Translations under genes and position numbers: made by a program
Assembly: GCA_025504975.1 (NCBI GenBank)
Contig: JANUWI010000004.1
Location: 1,488,001-1,552,000, forward strand
Direction of reading: 5' to 3'
Length of the DNA stretch: 64,000 bases
Source: Plenodomus lindquistii
Lineage: Eukaryota; Ascomycota; Dothideomycetes; Pleosporales; Leptosphaeriaceae
The notes under the pieces: model-generated
Seen by the model: the letters and a program-made list of their open reading frames with translations, nothing else
The model's database searches: none
Told to the model about the DNA's origin: nothing
Shown: piece after piece, positions 11,713-23,964 of the stretch
Numbering within the stretch: position 1 is the stretch's first letter
Layout of the letters: every line of letters starts with the position of its first letter

Positions 11713-13547
11713 ATGGCCGGCGACCCGACGCCCTCATCGCCGCCGAGTGGAGGATGGAGCAGCATGCAGGAGGAACTGGCCTACTACAAGTCGCAGTACG
11801 AGACGTTGGACGCCGAGTTGCAGGAGTTTCAGACTTCGAGCAAGGAGCTGGAAGCCGAGCTGGAGCGCGATGTCGAGGAGAGCGAGAAGCGCGAGAGGAA
11901 GCTACAGGAAAAGGCTGAACGGCTGGAGTTTGATGTGGAGGAGTGGAAGGTACGTACCATCATGTCCAGTACAACATGCACGCGGGAGAGCCCCTGGATT
12001 GGAAACTCACATACATTCTCTAGGCCAAGTACAAGCAAAGCAAGACCGAGGGAAACAATGCGCAAAATACACTGCAAAAAGAAATCACCACCCTGCGCGA
12101 CTCGCACCGTACCCTCCAGCTCAAGCTGCGCGACATCGAAGTGCAGAGCGACGAGCACGAGCGCCAGGCTCGCAATCAGACCTCCTCACTCGAGGATGTC
12201 GAATCAAAATACAATGTGGCCATTGAGCGCGGCGTCATGCTCGAGGAGGAGCTCAGGATCGGGGAGCAGGAGCGTGAAGCACTGCGGATAGAGACCCAGC
12301 GACTGCGGGACGAGCTATCAGATCTGCGCATCGAAACGGAGATTGTGCAGGAGAAGCTGCGTGTGGCAGAAGCCACGATTGAGAGGTTCCACCAACGGAA
12401 AGTGTCGAATCATCTTGCGAGCGATTCGTTGCGCGAACGTTCACCCGTCTCCGAGGCGTCCACAACAACGACCAACCTGTCGTCACCCACCACTGCTTCG
12501 ACTCCACCTCGTTCAAAGCCAGATACCCTTCTTCCAGACACCACACCACCATCGCCACCTTTGTCGGACGCCCCTCTTACTACACGACGTGCACCTTCCA
12601 CCCCCATGCCTAGACGGAAGGCATCCATCGCGACTATTGACCCTGCCGCAACACCGCGAGCGGGTGCATACTCGTCACGAGCACCACGACATACAAGAGG
12701 CCCGAGTGTATCAATGAGTGCTAGACAGACTGTAGGCAGCAGCGGACGAACCACTCCCTCAATCAGGACGACAGCACCTCAGCGGGTCTCTCGGCCAAGT
12801 ATGGGAAGAGCTGCAGCACCAGCTGGGCTCCCCAGGTCAGGATCACTATATCACATCCGGGGACTCATTGGCCAAATAGAGAAACTGGAGGTGCGCGTGA
12901 AATCAGCTCGCTCAAAGCTTCCGGCGCCTACCAGCACTCCACCGCGGGCGAGTCCACGCAACGGCAGCGCAATGGGCCATCATGTACCAAGTACGGTGAC
13001 TGTAAGGAGCAGCAGGAAGCGGACATCTCACGCGTCCACGGCCTCATCTGTCAATGAAGCCCCGCAATCCGGTGTCAGCCGACTTTCCTTTGGCGTATCC
13101 AGTTCACGAGAACCTTCCAACAGTCGGCCCAGCAGCCGAGCGTCCATGTCATCTGCATCTGGCCCACAACGACCGGGAAGTAGAAGCAGCACTCGCACAC
13201 CCCTTGGTCACTACCAATCTGGATCCATCAGCGGTATCGAGGGACGGCTGCCACGCCCACGCAGCTCCATGAGCGGCATCATCAACGGACACGGCCACTC
13301 CAATTCATTCTCCATGTCACTCCGAGATAGCGAGACGGGCAGTACGAGCGATGGAAGCAGCGCGACGACACCAATGGGCCGGAGAATGACCATGGAGAAG
13401 TCAGGCATACCCACGCCGAGCGGACTGCCGAGACGACAGAGCGCGGGGCGGAGGACCAGTGCGTCCGGCTTTGCAGAGGGCGGAGGCATGGGTCCTCCTG
13501 CAAAGCCACGCAAAATGTCTACCTATAGCGAGGAGGAGACGTTCTAG
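11713..13547 (+). CDS. nudE: NudE-type dynein/LIS1 adaptor
   Basis: Cytosolic coiled-coil protein that, in the NudE/RO11 family, links LIS1 (NudF) to cytoplasmic dynein in nuclear migration. 586 residues in two exons (11713-11949 and 12024-13547; donor GTACGT, acceptor CTCTAG). The N-terminal 200 residues are heptad-rich coiled coil: EELAYYKSQYETLDAELQEF, followed after the splice by AKYKQSKTEGNNAQNTLQKE and LRDSHRTLQLKLRDIE, which are conserved in the family. The rest, residues about 215-586, is Ser/Pro/Arg-rich, low-complexity and probably phosphorylated, with one conserved island (YHIRGLIGQIEKLEVRVKSA) near residue 380. Start chosen for the CCACC-ATGG context and the family-like N-terminus. 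Confidence 0.88.
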
Positions 13548-15540
13548 GGGCACGCACGGACATTGGGAGGGTGGGTCTCGGTACCTTGCATGTGAATTTG
13601 CATGTGATTCTGATCGATATTTTCCGCCGGCAGCATGATTTCACGACACTATACCTCATGGGATTTGGAGTTCGGCAACGCGAGGCGGCTCGGTCCTGGT
13701 AGCTTCCTGCTGATCATGCTCGGGCGCTGGAGGAGCTTTTATATGCATTGCTCTTGAGAGTCGACGTTGCAATTGGGTGAAGGAGGGGAAGGGTGAGGGA
13801 TTGGAGTCCAATGTTTTGGAAGTTACATATTGTCGCATCAATACCATTTTCCTTTGTCCGATACCCATACAGAGAACAGAATCGCGTTTGACTTGTAGCT
13901 CCAGCCTTGTTGTGGGGAAAGCTTAGGTGGTGCACAGGCGTGGTGTTCGCGACAGAAATCATACGATACTTACATCGCGCCGACCCGCGTTAGCAGGGTT
14001 CTAATGTACATGGCCGCCGTCCCTGCGTCTGTGTCCGCTTGTTAGTCGCTGTCATGCTGCATGCTGTCATCTGGTCGCATACTTCACGTGGAGAGGCTGT
14101 ATAAGATGACGGCATCGTCGACAGCCCACTCCCACTCCCACTCCCACCCACGGACATGACAGCCGGCGTGCCCCCAACCCAGTCTCAGCACATAGCCCGC
14201 GTCATCTACCTTCTATATACAGTGTGATGGATATCCCCGAGCGCGGCCTCTTCTATCGCTGATTGGGCAATTGCAGCGGACTCCGGTGTATTCTCCACCG
14301 GAGGAGGAGAGCCGGGCCTCATTCTGAGCCACACTCGTAATACCTGAAATGGCGACAGTCCGTGTCTGATGCATCTGACTTGTGACAATGTTACAACAAC
14401 GGGAATGAGTAGTACCATGGAGGCCATGGAGCCGCCAAAGCAAGGCCGGGTGGAGGGACTGATAAGACGGATTGTTGAGAAGTCTGCTTGATGGACTCGG
14501 TACCGTCAGCCAATTCGAGAGCGAGAACAGGACCTTGGGATGACGGGTATACCGTATACCGGCCCAGCGGCAGCTTCAAAGCCACCTCGCCCTGCTGCTG
14601 AGAGATAGCAAGAGCTCAGTGCCCAAGTGCCCAGGCTGTCGTTGGGTTGCTGCGTCTCGCAAGGTCAGACTAATGCGGAATCGCTCCCAACATACTGTAA
14701 GCGGAGCTCGCTCAACGTCTTGGGAGCCGAACAACCTCAAGATCGTGGAGTGCAGCGACTCAGTCGGCCCTACGACCTCGCCTATGTATTGAAGACACCA
14801 CTGAGCACGCGAAGCTCCTGCTGAGCAGGTCGCACGATGCTCTCCGGCTTCCGCACGGCTGGACGGGTGGACCGTGTTGTGAATCGGGCTGACAGGGGCG
14901 CCATAGAACCTTGCCCGTATCGGCATCGAGGGCGACGTGCATGACCCCGGCTGAAGCTCAACAGCCGCTTGGGGTGTTCCGCCATTCCATTCAAAAATTT
15001 AATAGAGGGGACCGCATCCAAGAGATTCTGTCCTCTTTGCTGCTCCTTCCCTGCTCCTCCTCCCTCGTCCCTCGTCCCTCGTCCCTCCCACAGCTACTCC
15101 GACCATCATCACTCTTATAGGCGGTGCCACTTGCTTTAGTAGTTCGTGCACCAGATCGTCTTTCCTTTTGCAAGTGCCCATTGGTGTTGTTGCTGCTTTT
15201 CCTCCCAAGCACAGCCATATACTCTGGGTCGCCATCGGTTACACGGCGCTTACATACCATATCTCACATACATTGTCAGCATAGACTGTTCACTAATACT
15301 CATACTCTGCTTCGGCGCAAACTCCCCGCCACGACTCCCTTCAGCGGCCCGTTCGGAGGATTGGCCTTGCCATAGTTGGGGACCGCTCCCGATCTACACC
15401 TCTCCACACTAAAAGCTGGAGACCGAGACCGAGCTCCTCGCAGCTGCCTTCGCCCGTTCAAATTTCTGCCCCATCGCCTCACCGGACACCGCCCCGTCCC
15501 ATCACGTTCTCCACAAACTAGAGGTCCCTCGCTTGAGTGC
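13548..15540. other. Long intergenic region, ACC promoter and leader
   Basis: Nearly 2 kb without a gene I can support. Short tandem CCCACT units lie at about 14126-14148. From about 15030 the plus strand becomes strongly CT-rich, as in highly expressed fungal promoters, with four TCCCTCG-type units at 15061-15088. Minus-strand frames here (for example 15300-16016) run into acetyl-CoA carboxylase exons and are shadows. Confidence 0.5.
15061..15088 (+). repeat. (TCCCTCG)4 pyrimidine-rich repeat
   Basis: Three perfect TCCCTCG units and one variant (TCCCTCC) in the pyrimidine-rich promoter tract about 450 bp upstream of the acetyl-CoA carboxylase start. Confidence 0.75.
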
Positions 15541-18500
15541 ATGGGAATTTCGACAACCGACACTATGGCTGCAGCTGCACAGAACGGCGCCAGTGGCTCA
15601 ACGGCCGTCAATGGCGGCTTGAGCGCGCGGGCAGCGCAACTGGCTCCGCACTTTATCGGCGGCAACCACCTCAACGCTGCTGCGCCAGGCAAGGTCAAGG
15701 ACTTTGTTGCTGCAAACGACGGACACACGGTCATTACCAATGTTAGTACACCAACAATCCGGAGACACCGTACATCGCCCATATGGGGTCTTCTGCAGAG
15801 AGGTCCACGTGCTGACATGGCGGTGCCCGACAGGTTCTTATTGCAAACAACGGTATCGCCGCCGTCAAGGAGATCCGCTCGGTGCGGAAGTGGGCATACG
15901 AGACGTTTGGCGATGAGCGGGCGATCCAGTTCACCGTCATGGCCACCCCTGAGGATCTGCAGGCCAATGCTGAGTACATCCGCATGGCAGATCAATATGT
16001 CGAGGTACGTCCACAAACCGGAGCCTTTTTGCTTCTACTGGCCGCTGGATAGCTGACAGAACCCGGCAGGTACCCGGTGGCACCAACAACAACAACTACG
16101 CCAACGTCGAGCTGATTGTCGATGTGGCGGAGCGCATGAACGTCCACGCTGTGTGGGCAGGATGGTGCGTAGACCCCCACCTCCACCACGCCAAATCCAA
16201 GACATCGAAGAGGCGGTCGCTGACACTGCAACTAGGGGCCATGCATCTGAAAACCCAAAGCTCCCCGAATCGCTCGCTGCCTCGCCCAAGAAGATCGTCT
16301 TCATTGGCCCCCCCGGCTCGGCCATGCGCTCGCTCGGTGACAAGATCTCCTCCACAATCGTTGCACAACACGCGCAGGTGCCGTGCATTCCCTGGTCAGG
16401 AACTGGCGTAGATGAAGTTCTGGTAGACGACCAGGGCATCGTCACTGTCGAGGACCATGTCTACGAAAAGGGCTGCACCAAGTCATGGGAAGAAGGCCTC
16501 GAGAAGGCCAAGGCTATTGGCTTCCCCGTCATGGTCAAGGCCTCTGAAGGCGGTGGTGGCAAGGGTATCCGAAAGGTTGACAGCGAGGAAGGTTTCGAGC
16601 AGCTGTACAAGGCCGCTGCTTCGGAGATTCCTGGATCGCCCATCTTCATCATGAAGCTTGCGGGCAGCGCGCGCCATTTGGAAGTCCAGCTGCTGGCCGA
16701 TCAATATGGTAACAACATCTCTCTGTTTGGGCGTGATTGTTCGGTTCAGCGACGTCACCAGAAGATTATTGAGGAGGCACCGGTAACAGTTGCTGGCTCA
16801 AAGACCTTCCAGGAGATGGAGAAAGCGGCTGTTTCGCTCGGCCGACTTGTCGGCTACGTCTCGGCTGGTACCGTCGAATACCTCTACTCGCACTCCGACG
16901 ACAAGTTCTACTTCCTCGAGTTGAACCCTCGTCTGCAGGTCGAGCATCCCACCACCGAGATGGTAACGGGCGTGAACCTCCCAGCCGCCCAGCTCCAAAT
17001 CGCCATGGGTCTGCCCCTGCACCGCATCCGCGACATTCGATTGCTCTACGGCGCCGATCCCCACACAAGCTCTCCCATCGACTTTGACTTCTCCACCGAA
17101 GGTAGCGGCCAGACTCAACGACGACCCACCCCCAAGGGCCACTGCACAGCTTGTCGTATCACTTCGGAAGATCCCGATGAGGGCTTCAAGCCTTCCGGTG
17201 GTACCATTCACGATCTGAACTTCAGGAGTAGCTCCAACGTTTGGGGTTACTTCTCCGTCAGTTCAGCTGGTGGCATCCACAGTTTCTCTGACTCTCAATT
17301 CGGTCACATCTTCGCGTACGGCGAGAATCGACAAGCATCGCGGAAACACATGGTTGTTGCGCTCAAGGAATTGAGCATCCGCGGTGACTTCCGCACCACT
17401 GTCGAATATCTGATCAAGCTGCTCGAGACGCCCGCGTTCGAAGACAATACCATCACAACCGGCTGGCTCGATGAGCTCATCTCGAAGAAGCTGACTGCAG
17501 AACGACCAGATCCCATGATCGCCGTCATTTGCGGAGCGGTCACAAAGGCACACGTAGCCAGCGAGGCATGCATTAGCGAGTACAAGACCAGCTTGGAGAA
17601 GGGCCAGGTACCGTCCAAGGACGTACTCAAGACCGTCTTCCCGATTGACTTCATCTACGAAGGCTTCCGATACAAGTTCACAGCTACCCGATCCACTGTC
17701 GACAGCTTCACTCTATTCGTCAACGGGTCGAAGTGCTCGGTTGGTGTCAGGGCACTTGCCGATGGTGGTCTCTTGATTCTGCTCAGTGGAAAGTCCCACA
17801 ACGTCTACTGGAAGGAGGAGGTCGGCGCGACCCGTCTTTCAGTTGATGGTAAGACCTGCTTGCTTGAACAAGAGAATGACCCTACTCAGCTCCGCACACC
17901 ATCACCGGGTAAACTTGTCAGATTCCTTGTGGATAATGGAAGCCACGTTGGCAAGGGCGAGCCGTTTGCCGAGGTTGAAGTCATGAAAATGTACATGCCT
18001 TTGATCGCCTCCGAAGCCGGTATGGTCAACCTGATCAAGCAGCCAGGTGCTGTTTTGGAGGCTGGAGATATTCTTGGTGTTCTCGCTCTGGATGACCCAA
18101 CCAAGGTCAAGTCTGCACAGAACTTCCTTGGACTGCTTCCAGATCTAGGCTCGCCGCAGGTCATGGGAGCCAAGCCTCCTCAACGATTTGTCTACCTCGT
18201 TCACATTCTTCAGAACATTCTCCAGGGATTCGACAATCAGGTCATCATGCAGAGCACACTCAAGGAGCTGGTCGACGTCCTCCGTGACCCAGAACTACCC
18301 TATGGCGAGTGGAATGCGCAAGCATCGGCTCTGCACGCACGCATGCCACAGAAGCTCGATACTATGCTCTCTCAGATTGTGGACAAGGCTCATAGCCGCG
18401 GGCTTGAATTTCCCAGCAAGGCTCTCGGCAAGACTTTCAGGAAGTTCCTTGAAGAGAATGTGCCCAAGGGTGACGCTGCTCTTTTGGTTTCCGCCTTGAC

Positions 18501-21500
18501 TCCATTGAACGACGTTATCGAGCGTTATAGCGAAGGCCTGAAAGCCCACGAGTACAGTGTCATGACTAAGTTCTTGGAGCAGTACTGGAACGTGGAGTCG
18601 CTCTTCTCGTCTCGCTCGTCGCGTGACGAAGAGGTCATCCTTAAGCTTCGTGACGAGAACCGCGACGACATCTCCAGCATCGTGCACACTGTTCTCTCAC
18701 ATGCTCGAGTCAGCGCAAAGAACAACCTCATCATCGCCATCCTTGACCTCTATCGCCCCAACAGACCTGGTGTTGGAAACATTGCCAAGTATTTCAAGAG
18801 TTCGCTGAAGAAGCTTACGGAACTCGAATCAAAGCAAACGGCCAAGGTCTCCCTCAAGGCGCGCGAGGTCCTTATTCAGTGCGCTATGCCCTCTCTGGAA
18901 GAGAGAACCCAGCAAATGGAGCACATTTTGCGATCAGCTGTCGTTGAGTCCAAGTATGGTGAGAGCGGTTGGGAACACCGTGAACCCAACTTCGAGGTCA
19001 TTAAGGAAGTCGTCGACTCTCGCTTCACCGTCTTTGACGTCTTGACACAGTTCTTCGTCCACTCAGATCCTTGGGTGTCACTCGCTGCTCTAGAGGTGTA
19101 CACTCGCCGCGCTTACCGTGCGTACCAACTCCAGAACATCAACTATCACAATGAGGGTGAGCAGTCCTGCTTCCTCTCTTGGGACTTCATCCTCCGCAAG
19201 GTTGGTGAGGCCGAATACGGTCTTGCTGTGGAGCCCTCAGAGCCCGGCACGCCTAGTACGCCCGGGTTCGAGCGCCCACCTCGCATCCAGTCACTCAGTG
19301 ACATGACTGCTTGGCAAAACCGTCTCGACGGAGAGCCATCGAGGAGGGGTGTCGTTGTCCCAGTCGAGTATCTGGATGATGCCGACGAGCTTATCAGCAA
19401 GGCATTAGACCTATTCAAAAATGTCGGCACTTCCAAGAAGGGTGGTGTCAGTCTCAGGGAGGGCTTGACGTTGAAGCGCACTCCCACATCTGGACTCATC
19501 GACATCAAGTCTTCTGACGAGCTTACTGGCGTCCTCAACATCGCGGTCCGCGATATCGAGGGCTTTGATGATAAAGAAATTCTGTCACGTATCCAGCCCA
19601 TCATCGATGACTACAAGGAGGAGCTGCTGTCGCGCCGCATTCGCCGCATTTCGTTCATCTGCGGTCACAAGGACGGCACTTACCCTGGCTACTACACTTT
19701 CCGTGGACCCAAGTATGACGAGGACGACAGCATCCGTCACGTCGAGCCTGCCCTTGCCTTCCAGCTTGAACTTGGGAGACTTTCGAAGTTCAACATCAAG
19801 CCAGTCTTCACTGAGAATCGTAACATCCACATTTACGAGGCAATTGGCAAGGGTGCTGAGAGCGATAAGCGCTACTTCCTTCGTGCGGTTGTGCGATCTG
19901 GTCGTCTTCGCGAAGAGATCCCAACTGCGGAGTACATGGTCTCTGAAACGGACAGGCTGATGACTGACATTCTGGATGCTTTGGAGATTGTCGGCACATC
20001 GCAAGCTGACATGAACCACATCTTCATCAACTTCTCACACGTCTTCCCACTGAACCCAGGTGAGGTTGAGGAGGCCATTGGCGGATTCTTGGAACGATTC
20101 GGTCGACGACTGTGGCGTCTCCGTGTTACTGGCGCAGAGATCCGTATCATTGTTACGGATCCCAACACCGGTATCCCATACCCCCTTCGTGTCATCATCA
20201 CGAACACCTCCGGATACGTCATCCAGGTCGAGATGTACGCTGAGAGGAAGACCGAAAACAACAACAGGTGGCTGTTCCACAGCATCGGTGGTACTACCAA
20301 GATCGGTGCGCTCCACCTCCAGCCTGTCTCGACGCCGTACCCGACCAAAGGTGCGCTGCAGCCCAAGAGATACAAGGCGCATCTCATGGGCACTCAGTAT
20401 GTCTATGACTTCCCGGAGCTCTTCCGACAGGCGGTTGAGAACAGCTGGGATACTGCTGTCGCGAAATCTTCCAGCATGCGAGATAGGCGTCCTCCTAAGG
20501 GAGAGTGCACAGAGTACTATGAGCTTGTTCTGGATGACACCGAGAACCTGGTCGAAGTCAACCGCGACCCTGGATCCAACAGCATTGGTATGGTCGGTTG
20601 GATAGTCACCGCCAAGACACCCGAGTACCCTCGTGGCCGTCGCTTCATCATCATTGCCAACGACATCACCTACAAGATCGGATCTTTCGGACCTCAGGAA
20701 GACAAGTTCTTCCACAAATGCTCCGAACTTGCCCGCAAGCTTGGCATTCCTCGCATTTACCTTTCCGCCAACTCTGGTGCGCGTATTGGTCTTGCTGAGG
20801 AGCTTATTCCTCATTTCTCCGTTGCATGGAAGGACGTGGATAGGCCTGAAGCTGGGTTCGAGTACCTTTACTTGACACCTGAGAAGTACAAACACTTTGT
20901 CGACGGAAAGCGCAACGATGTCATCTGCGAAAAGATTGATGTCGACGGTGAGATACGTTACCAGATCACAACCGTTATTGGACAAGAGGACGGCCTTGGT
21001 GTTGAGTCGCTACGTGGCTCAGGTCTCATTGCTGGTGAGACTTCGAGGGCTTACGAGGATATCTTCACCATCACTCTGGTCACCTGTCGTTCAGTCGGTA
21101 TGTATAACCATTGAGACCCGCGCCTGCCTCCGCTAATTGTTTCCAGGTATCGGAGCTTACCTAGTTCGCCTCGGCCAGCGTGCCATTCAAATCGAGGGCC
21201 AGCCCATCATCCTCACAGGTGCCCAGGCTATCAACAAGTTGCTAGGACGTGAAGTGTACACTTCCAACCTCCAGCTTGGTGGTACTCAAATCATGTACCG
21301 AAACGGTGTGTCGCACATGACTGCCGATGACGACTTCCAGGGTGTCTCCAAGATCGTCAAATGGATGTCGTATGTGCCCGACAAGAAGGGTGCTCCAGTG
21401 CCTATTTCTCCATCTGCCGACGCTTGGGACCGCGATGTCCAGGTCTACCCACCCGGCAAAGCTGCTTTCGATGTCAGGCACCTCATCGCTGGAAAGACGG

Positions 21501-22681
21501 ACGCGGACGGATTCCAGGCTGGTCTCTTTGATACAGACTCGTTCGAAGAGTCTCTTGGTGGCTGGGCTAAGACTGTTGTGGTTGGTCGTGCCCGTCTTGG
21601 TGGCATCCCGATTGGTGTCATTGCCGTCGAGACGCGCTCTGTGGAGAACGTCACACCTGCTGACCCTGCCAACCCTGACTCCATCGAGCAAGTCACGTCG
21701 GAAGCTGGTGGTGTGTGGTACCCCAATTCGGCTTTCAAGACCGCGCAGGCCATCAAGGACTTCAACAATGGTGAGCAGCTACCACTGATGATTCTCGCCA
21801 ACTGGCGTGGTTTCTCTGGTGGTCAGCGCGACATGTACAACGAGGTCCTCAAGTATGGATCGTACATTGTCGATGCTCTTGTCAAGTACGAGCAGCCCAT
21901 CTTTGTCTACATTCCTCCATATGGCGAGCTACGTGGTGGATCCTGGGTTGTGGTGGATCCTACTATCAATCCACAATACATGGAGATGTACGCCGACGAG
22001 GACTCTCGCGGTGGCGTTCTCGAGCCTGAAGGTCTGGTCGGTATTAAATACCGTAAGGAACGCCAACTGGAGACCATGGCCCGCAATGACCCTGCGTACG
22101 GAGCCCTGAAGAAGAAGCTCAACGATCCGGATACACCAAAGGAGCAGCTCCAGAGCATCAAGGCCGAGATGACTGAACGTGAGAAGCTTCTGCTCCCCGT
22201 CTACGGCCAGATTGCTCTGCAATTCGCCGACCTGCACGATCGCGCCGGCCGCATGCAAGCCAAGGGCGTAATCCGCAAAGCACTCAAGTGGCAAAACGCG
22301 CGCCGCTTCTTCTACTGGCGTCTCCGTCGCCGTCTGAACGAGGAGTACATTCTGAAGAAGTTCGCCGGCGCCGCTCAGCCTACACATGTCTCCGCACAAC
22401 ACACACCAGCCACCCGCACCCGAGGTCTTGAGATGCTCAAGCATCTTTGCAACATGCCCAACTGGGAGGACGACGACATGACCGCGGCCATGTGGTACGA
22501 GGACAACCGGAGTGTCGTTGGCGACAAGATCGAGGCCCTCAAGAAGGAGGGCATCGCAACGGAGATTGCGCAGCTCATGCGCAGGGATCGCGAGGGTGGA
22601 CTTCGGGGGGTAATGGCCATGTTGAGCACGCTACCAACGACCGAGAAGGAAGAGGTGCTCAAATTGTTGAACAAGGCGTAA
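15541..22681 (+). CDS. acc1: Acetyl-CoA carboxylase, multifunctional
   Basis: Biotin- and ATP-dependent cytosolic enzyme converting acetyl-CoA and bicarbonate to malonyl-CoA, the committed step of fatty acid and polyketide precursor supply. Five exons: 15541-15741, 15834-16004, 16070-16164, 16236-21097 and 21147-22681, summing to 2287 residues, the size normal for fungal ACC. Biotin carboxylase domain: VLIANNGIAAVKEIRSVR, VPGGTNNNNYANVELI, the ATP-grasp glycine loop KASEGGGGKGIRK, and FLELNPRLQVEHPTTE. The biotinyl site is Lys740 in EVEVMKMYMPL. The central ACC region follows, then the carboxyltransferase domain with GRRFIIIANDITYKIGSFGP and LANWRGFSGGQRDMYNEVLK. A second ATG at 15565 could also serve as start. 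All domains look intact, with no internal stop. Confidence 0.97.
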
Positions 22682-23393
22682 GAAGAATGTTCGAGAGGGA
22701 CATGTGTAAAACTACGACGACCGCTGATGTGTAATGTGGGCATATGGCGGTGTTTATATTCTTTGGGAAAGAGGGCTGGCGATCTGAAGCGTTTGATATC
22801 GTCACGATGGCGCCTTGCTGTTTTTATTATATTCATTTCTTGAGAAGGACGGTAGACATGCGGTGGATGGAGAAGGTGTTGGGAGGCACCTTTCTTCCCC
22901 ATCCTAAACGTAGATATTGATTGATGAACAGAGTCTCAAAACCCCCATTTCTTCTCGTCCCCGTTTGCATCTCTGCACTTTTTTGCTAGTGTTGTTGAGA
23001 ACAGTCGCTATGCTCCATGCCAATGATGCTTTCTCTCGGGGGATCTCTCGGGTTATCCCCAACGTACCCATCAGCCATTGCGGGGTCTAATCCAGCCTCA
23101 ACTCCCCTAGCTTCTTGCCCTACAAGTAAGTTACGCTACGTCACGCGCAGCAAGTGGAGTATTTCGAGTGGAGCCGTTTGAAAATCGGCCCGTCGGTCGC
23201 GTGGATCCAAAACCCCATAATCACCCAACTTACCATCTCGTACCACGCACGCACTTTACTCACTCTCACTCCACATACATACACACATACACATACACAT
23301 ACAACCACAACCACAACCACATACCTACCTACCCTTCTTTCCCATCGCTCCAGGTATTCCCGATAGAAGGAGAAGAGAAAAAAGAAAGACAAA
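22682..23393. other. Intergenic after ACC, leader of ABM gene
   Basis: 712 bases without a supported gene. The first part is the acetyl-CoA carboxylase 3' region; the end is the C/A-rich leader of the next gene, including a dinucleotide- and hexanucleotide-like repeat. Confidence 0.5.
23272..23333 (+). repeat. ACATAC / ACAACC low-complexity leader repeat
   Basis: Runs of ACATAC units pass into ACAACC units and then ACCTACC, all purine A plus C, ending about 60 bp before the start codon at 23394. This is typical of a C/A-rich fungal 5' UTR microsatellite. Confidence 0.8.
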
Positions 23394-23800
23394 ATGGTCT
23401 ACACAATCGTCGTACACCTCGTAGCCAAAAACGACCAGGAATGCATTGACAAGCTCAAGGCCAAACTGGTCGAGGCGAGCCAAGTGTACAGCAAGGATAC
23501 TGAGACGATTAGTTGGTTTGTGATGCAGGATTTTGAAGAGCCGAGGCGGTTTACGATTGTCGAGCGGTATGAGAAGGAATCTGTAAGTTATCATCTCTGT
23601 CTTTGTTCCCTTTTTTCCTTCTCGGTTCTTGACATGCATTGTTTGTCTTGGACGAGGGTTCGACTGACGAGGACGAACAGAGTCAAAAGTACCACTTGGA
23701 GAATCCGTATTGGCAGACATTTGACCCGTATGTGCTGCCGCTTTTGGAGGAGCCGATGGATCTGAGGAGGCTTGGGGAGTTGGAAGGGTCGGTCATGTGA
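23394..23800 (+). CDS. ABM/dimeric alpha-beta barrel small protein
   Basis: 102-residue protein in two exons (23394-23582 and 23681-23800). The sequence starts MVYTIVVHLVAKNDQECIDK and contains a paired strand-helix-strand layout (KLVEASQVYSKDTETISWFV, RRFTIVERYEKESSQKYHLE). This is the usual pattern of the antibiotic-biosynthesis-monooxygenase (ABM)/stress-responsive barrel, with a C-terminal Pro-rich tail (PYVLPLLEEPMDLRRL). Members act as small cofactor-free oxygenases or binding proteins, and no substrate is readable here. It converges with the isovaleryl-CoA dehydrogenase gene, 164 bp apart end to end. Confidence 0.7.
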
Positions 23801-23964
23801 AAAAGAGAGCTTGATTCAGCTTGATTCGTCAGAGGAATAAGGCAACGATGGTGACGATGAGGTTGAGAGGTGAGACGCTCTCAACAAGTCAATCCGAAAG
23901 AAACCGTGGTTCAACAAACCAAAGCTTTTTCTTCTTCTTCTTCTTTTTGTGGCAAGACGAACGT

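Noticed and set aside
15300..16016. 238-codon open frame on the minus strand
   Set aside because: Overlaps two coding exons and the leader of acetyl-CoA carboxylase; composition mirrors the sense strand and no motif is visible.
20035..20985. 316-codon open frame on the minus strand
   Set aside because: It lies wholly antisense to the well-supported carboxyltransferase part of acetyl-CoA carboxylase; the long frame follows from GC-biased third codon positions on the sense strand.
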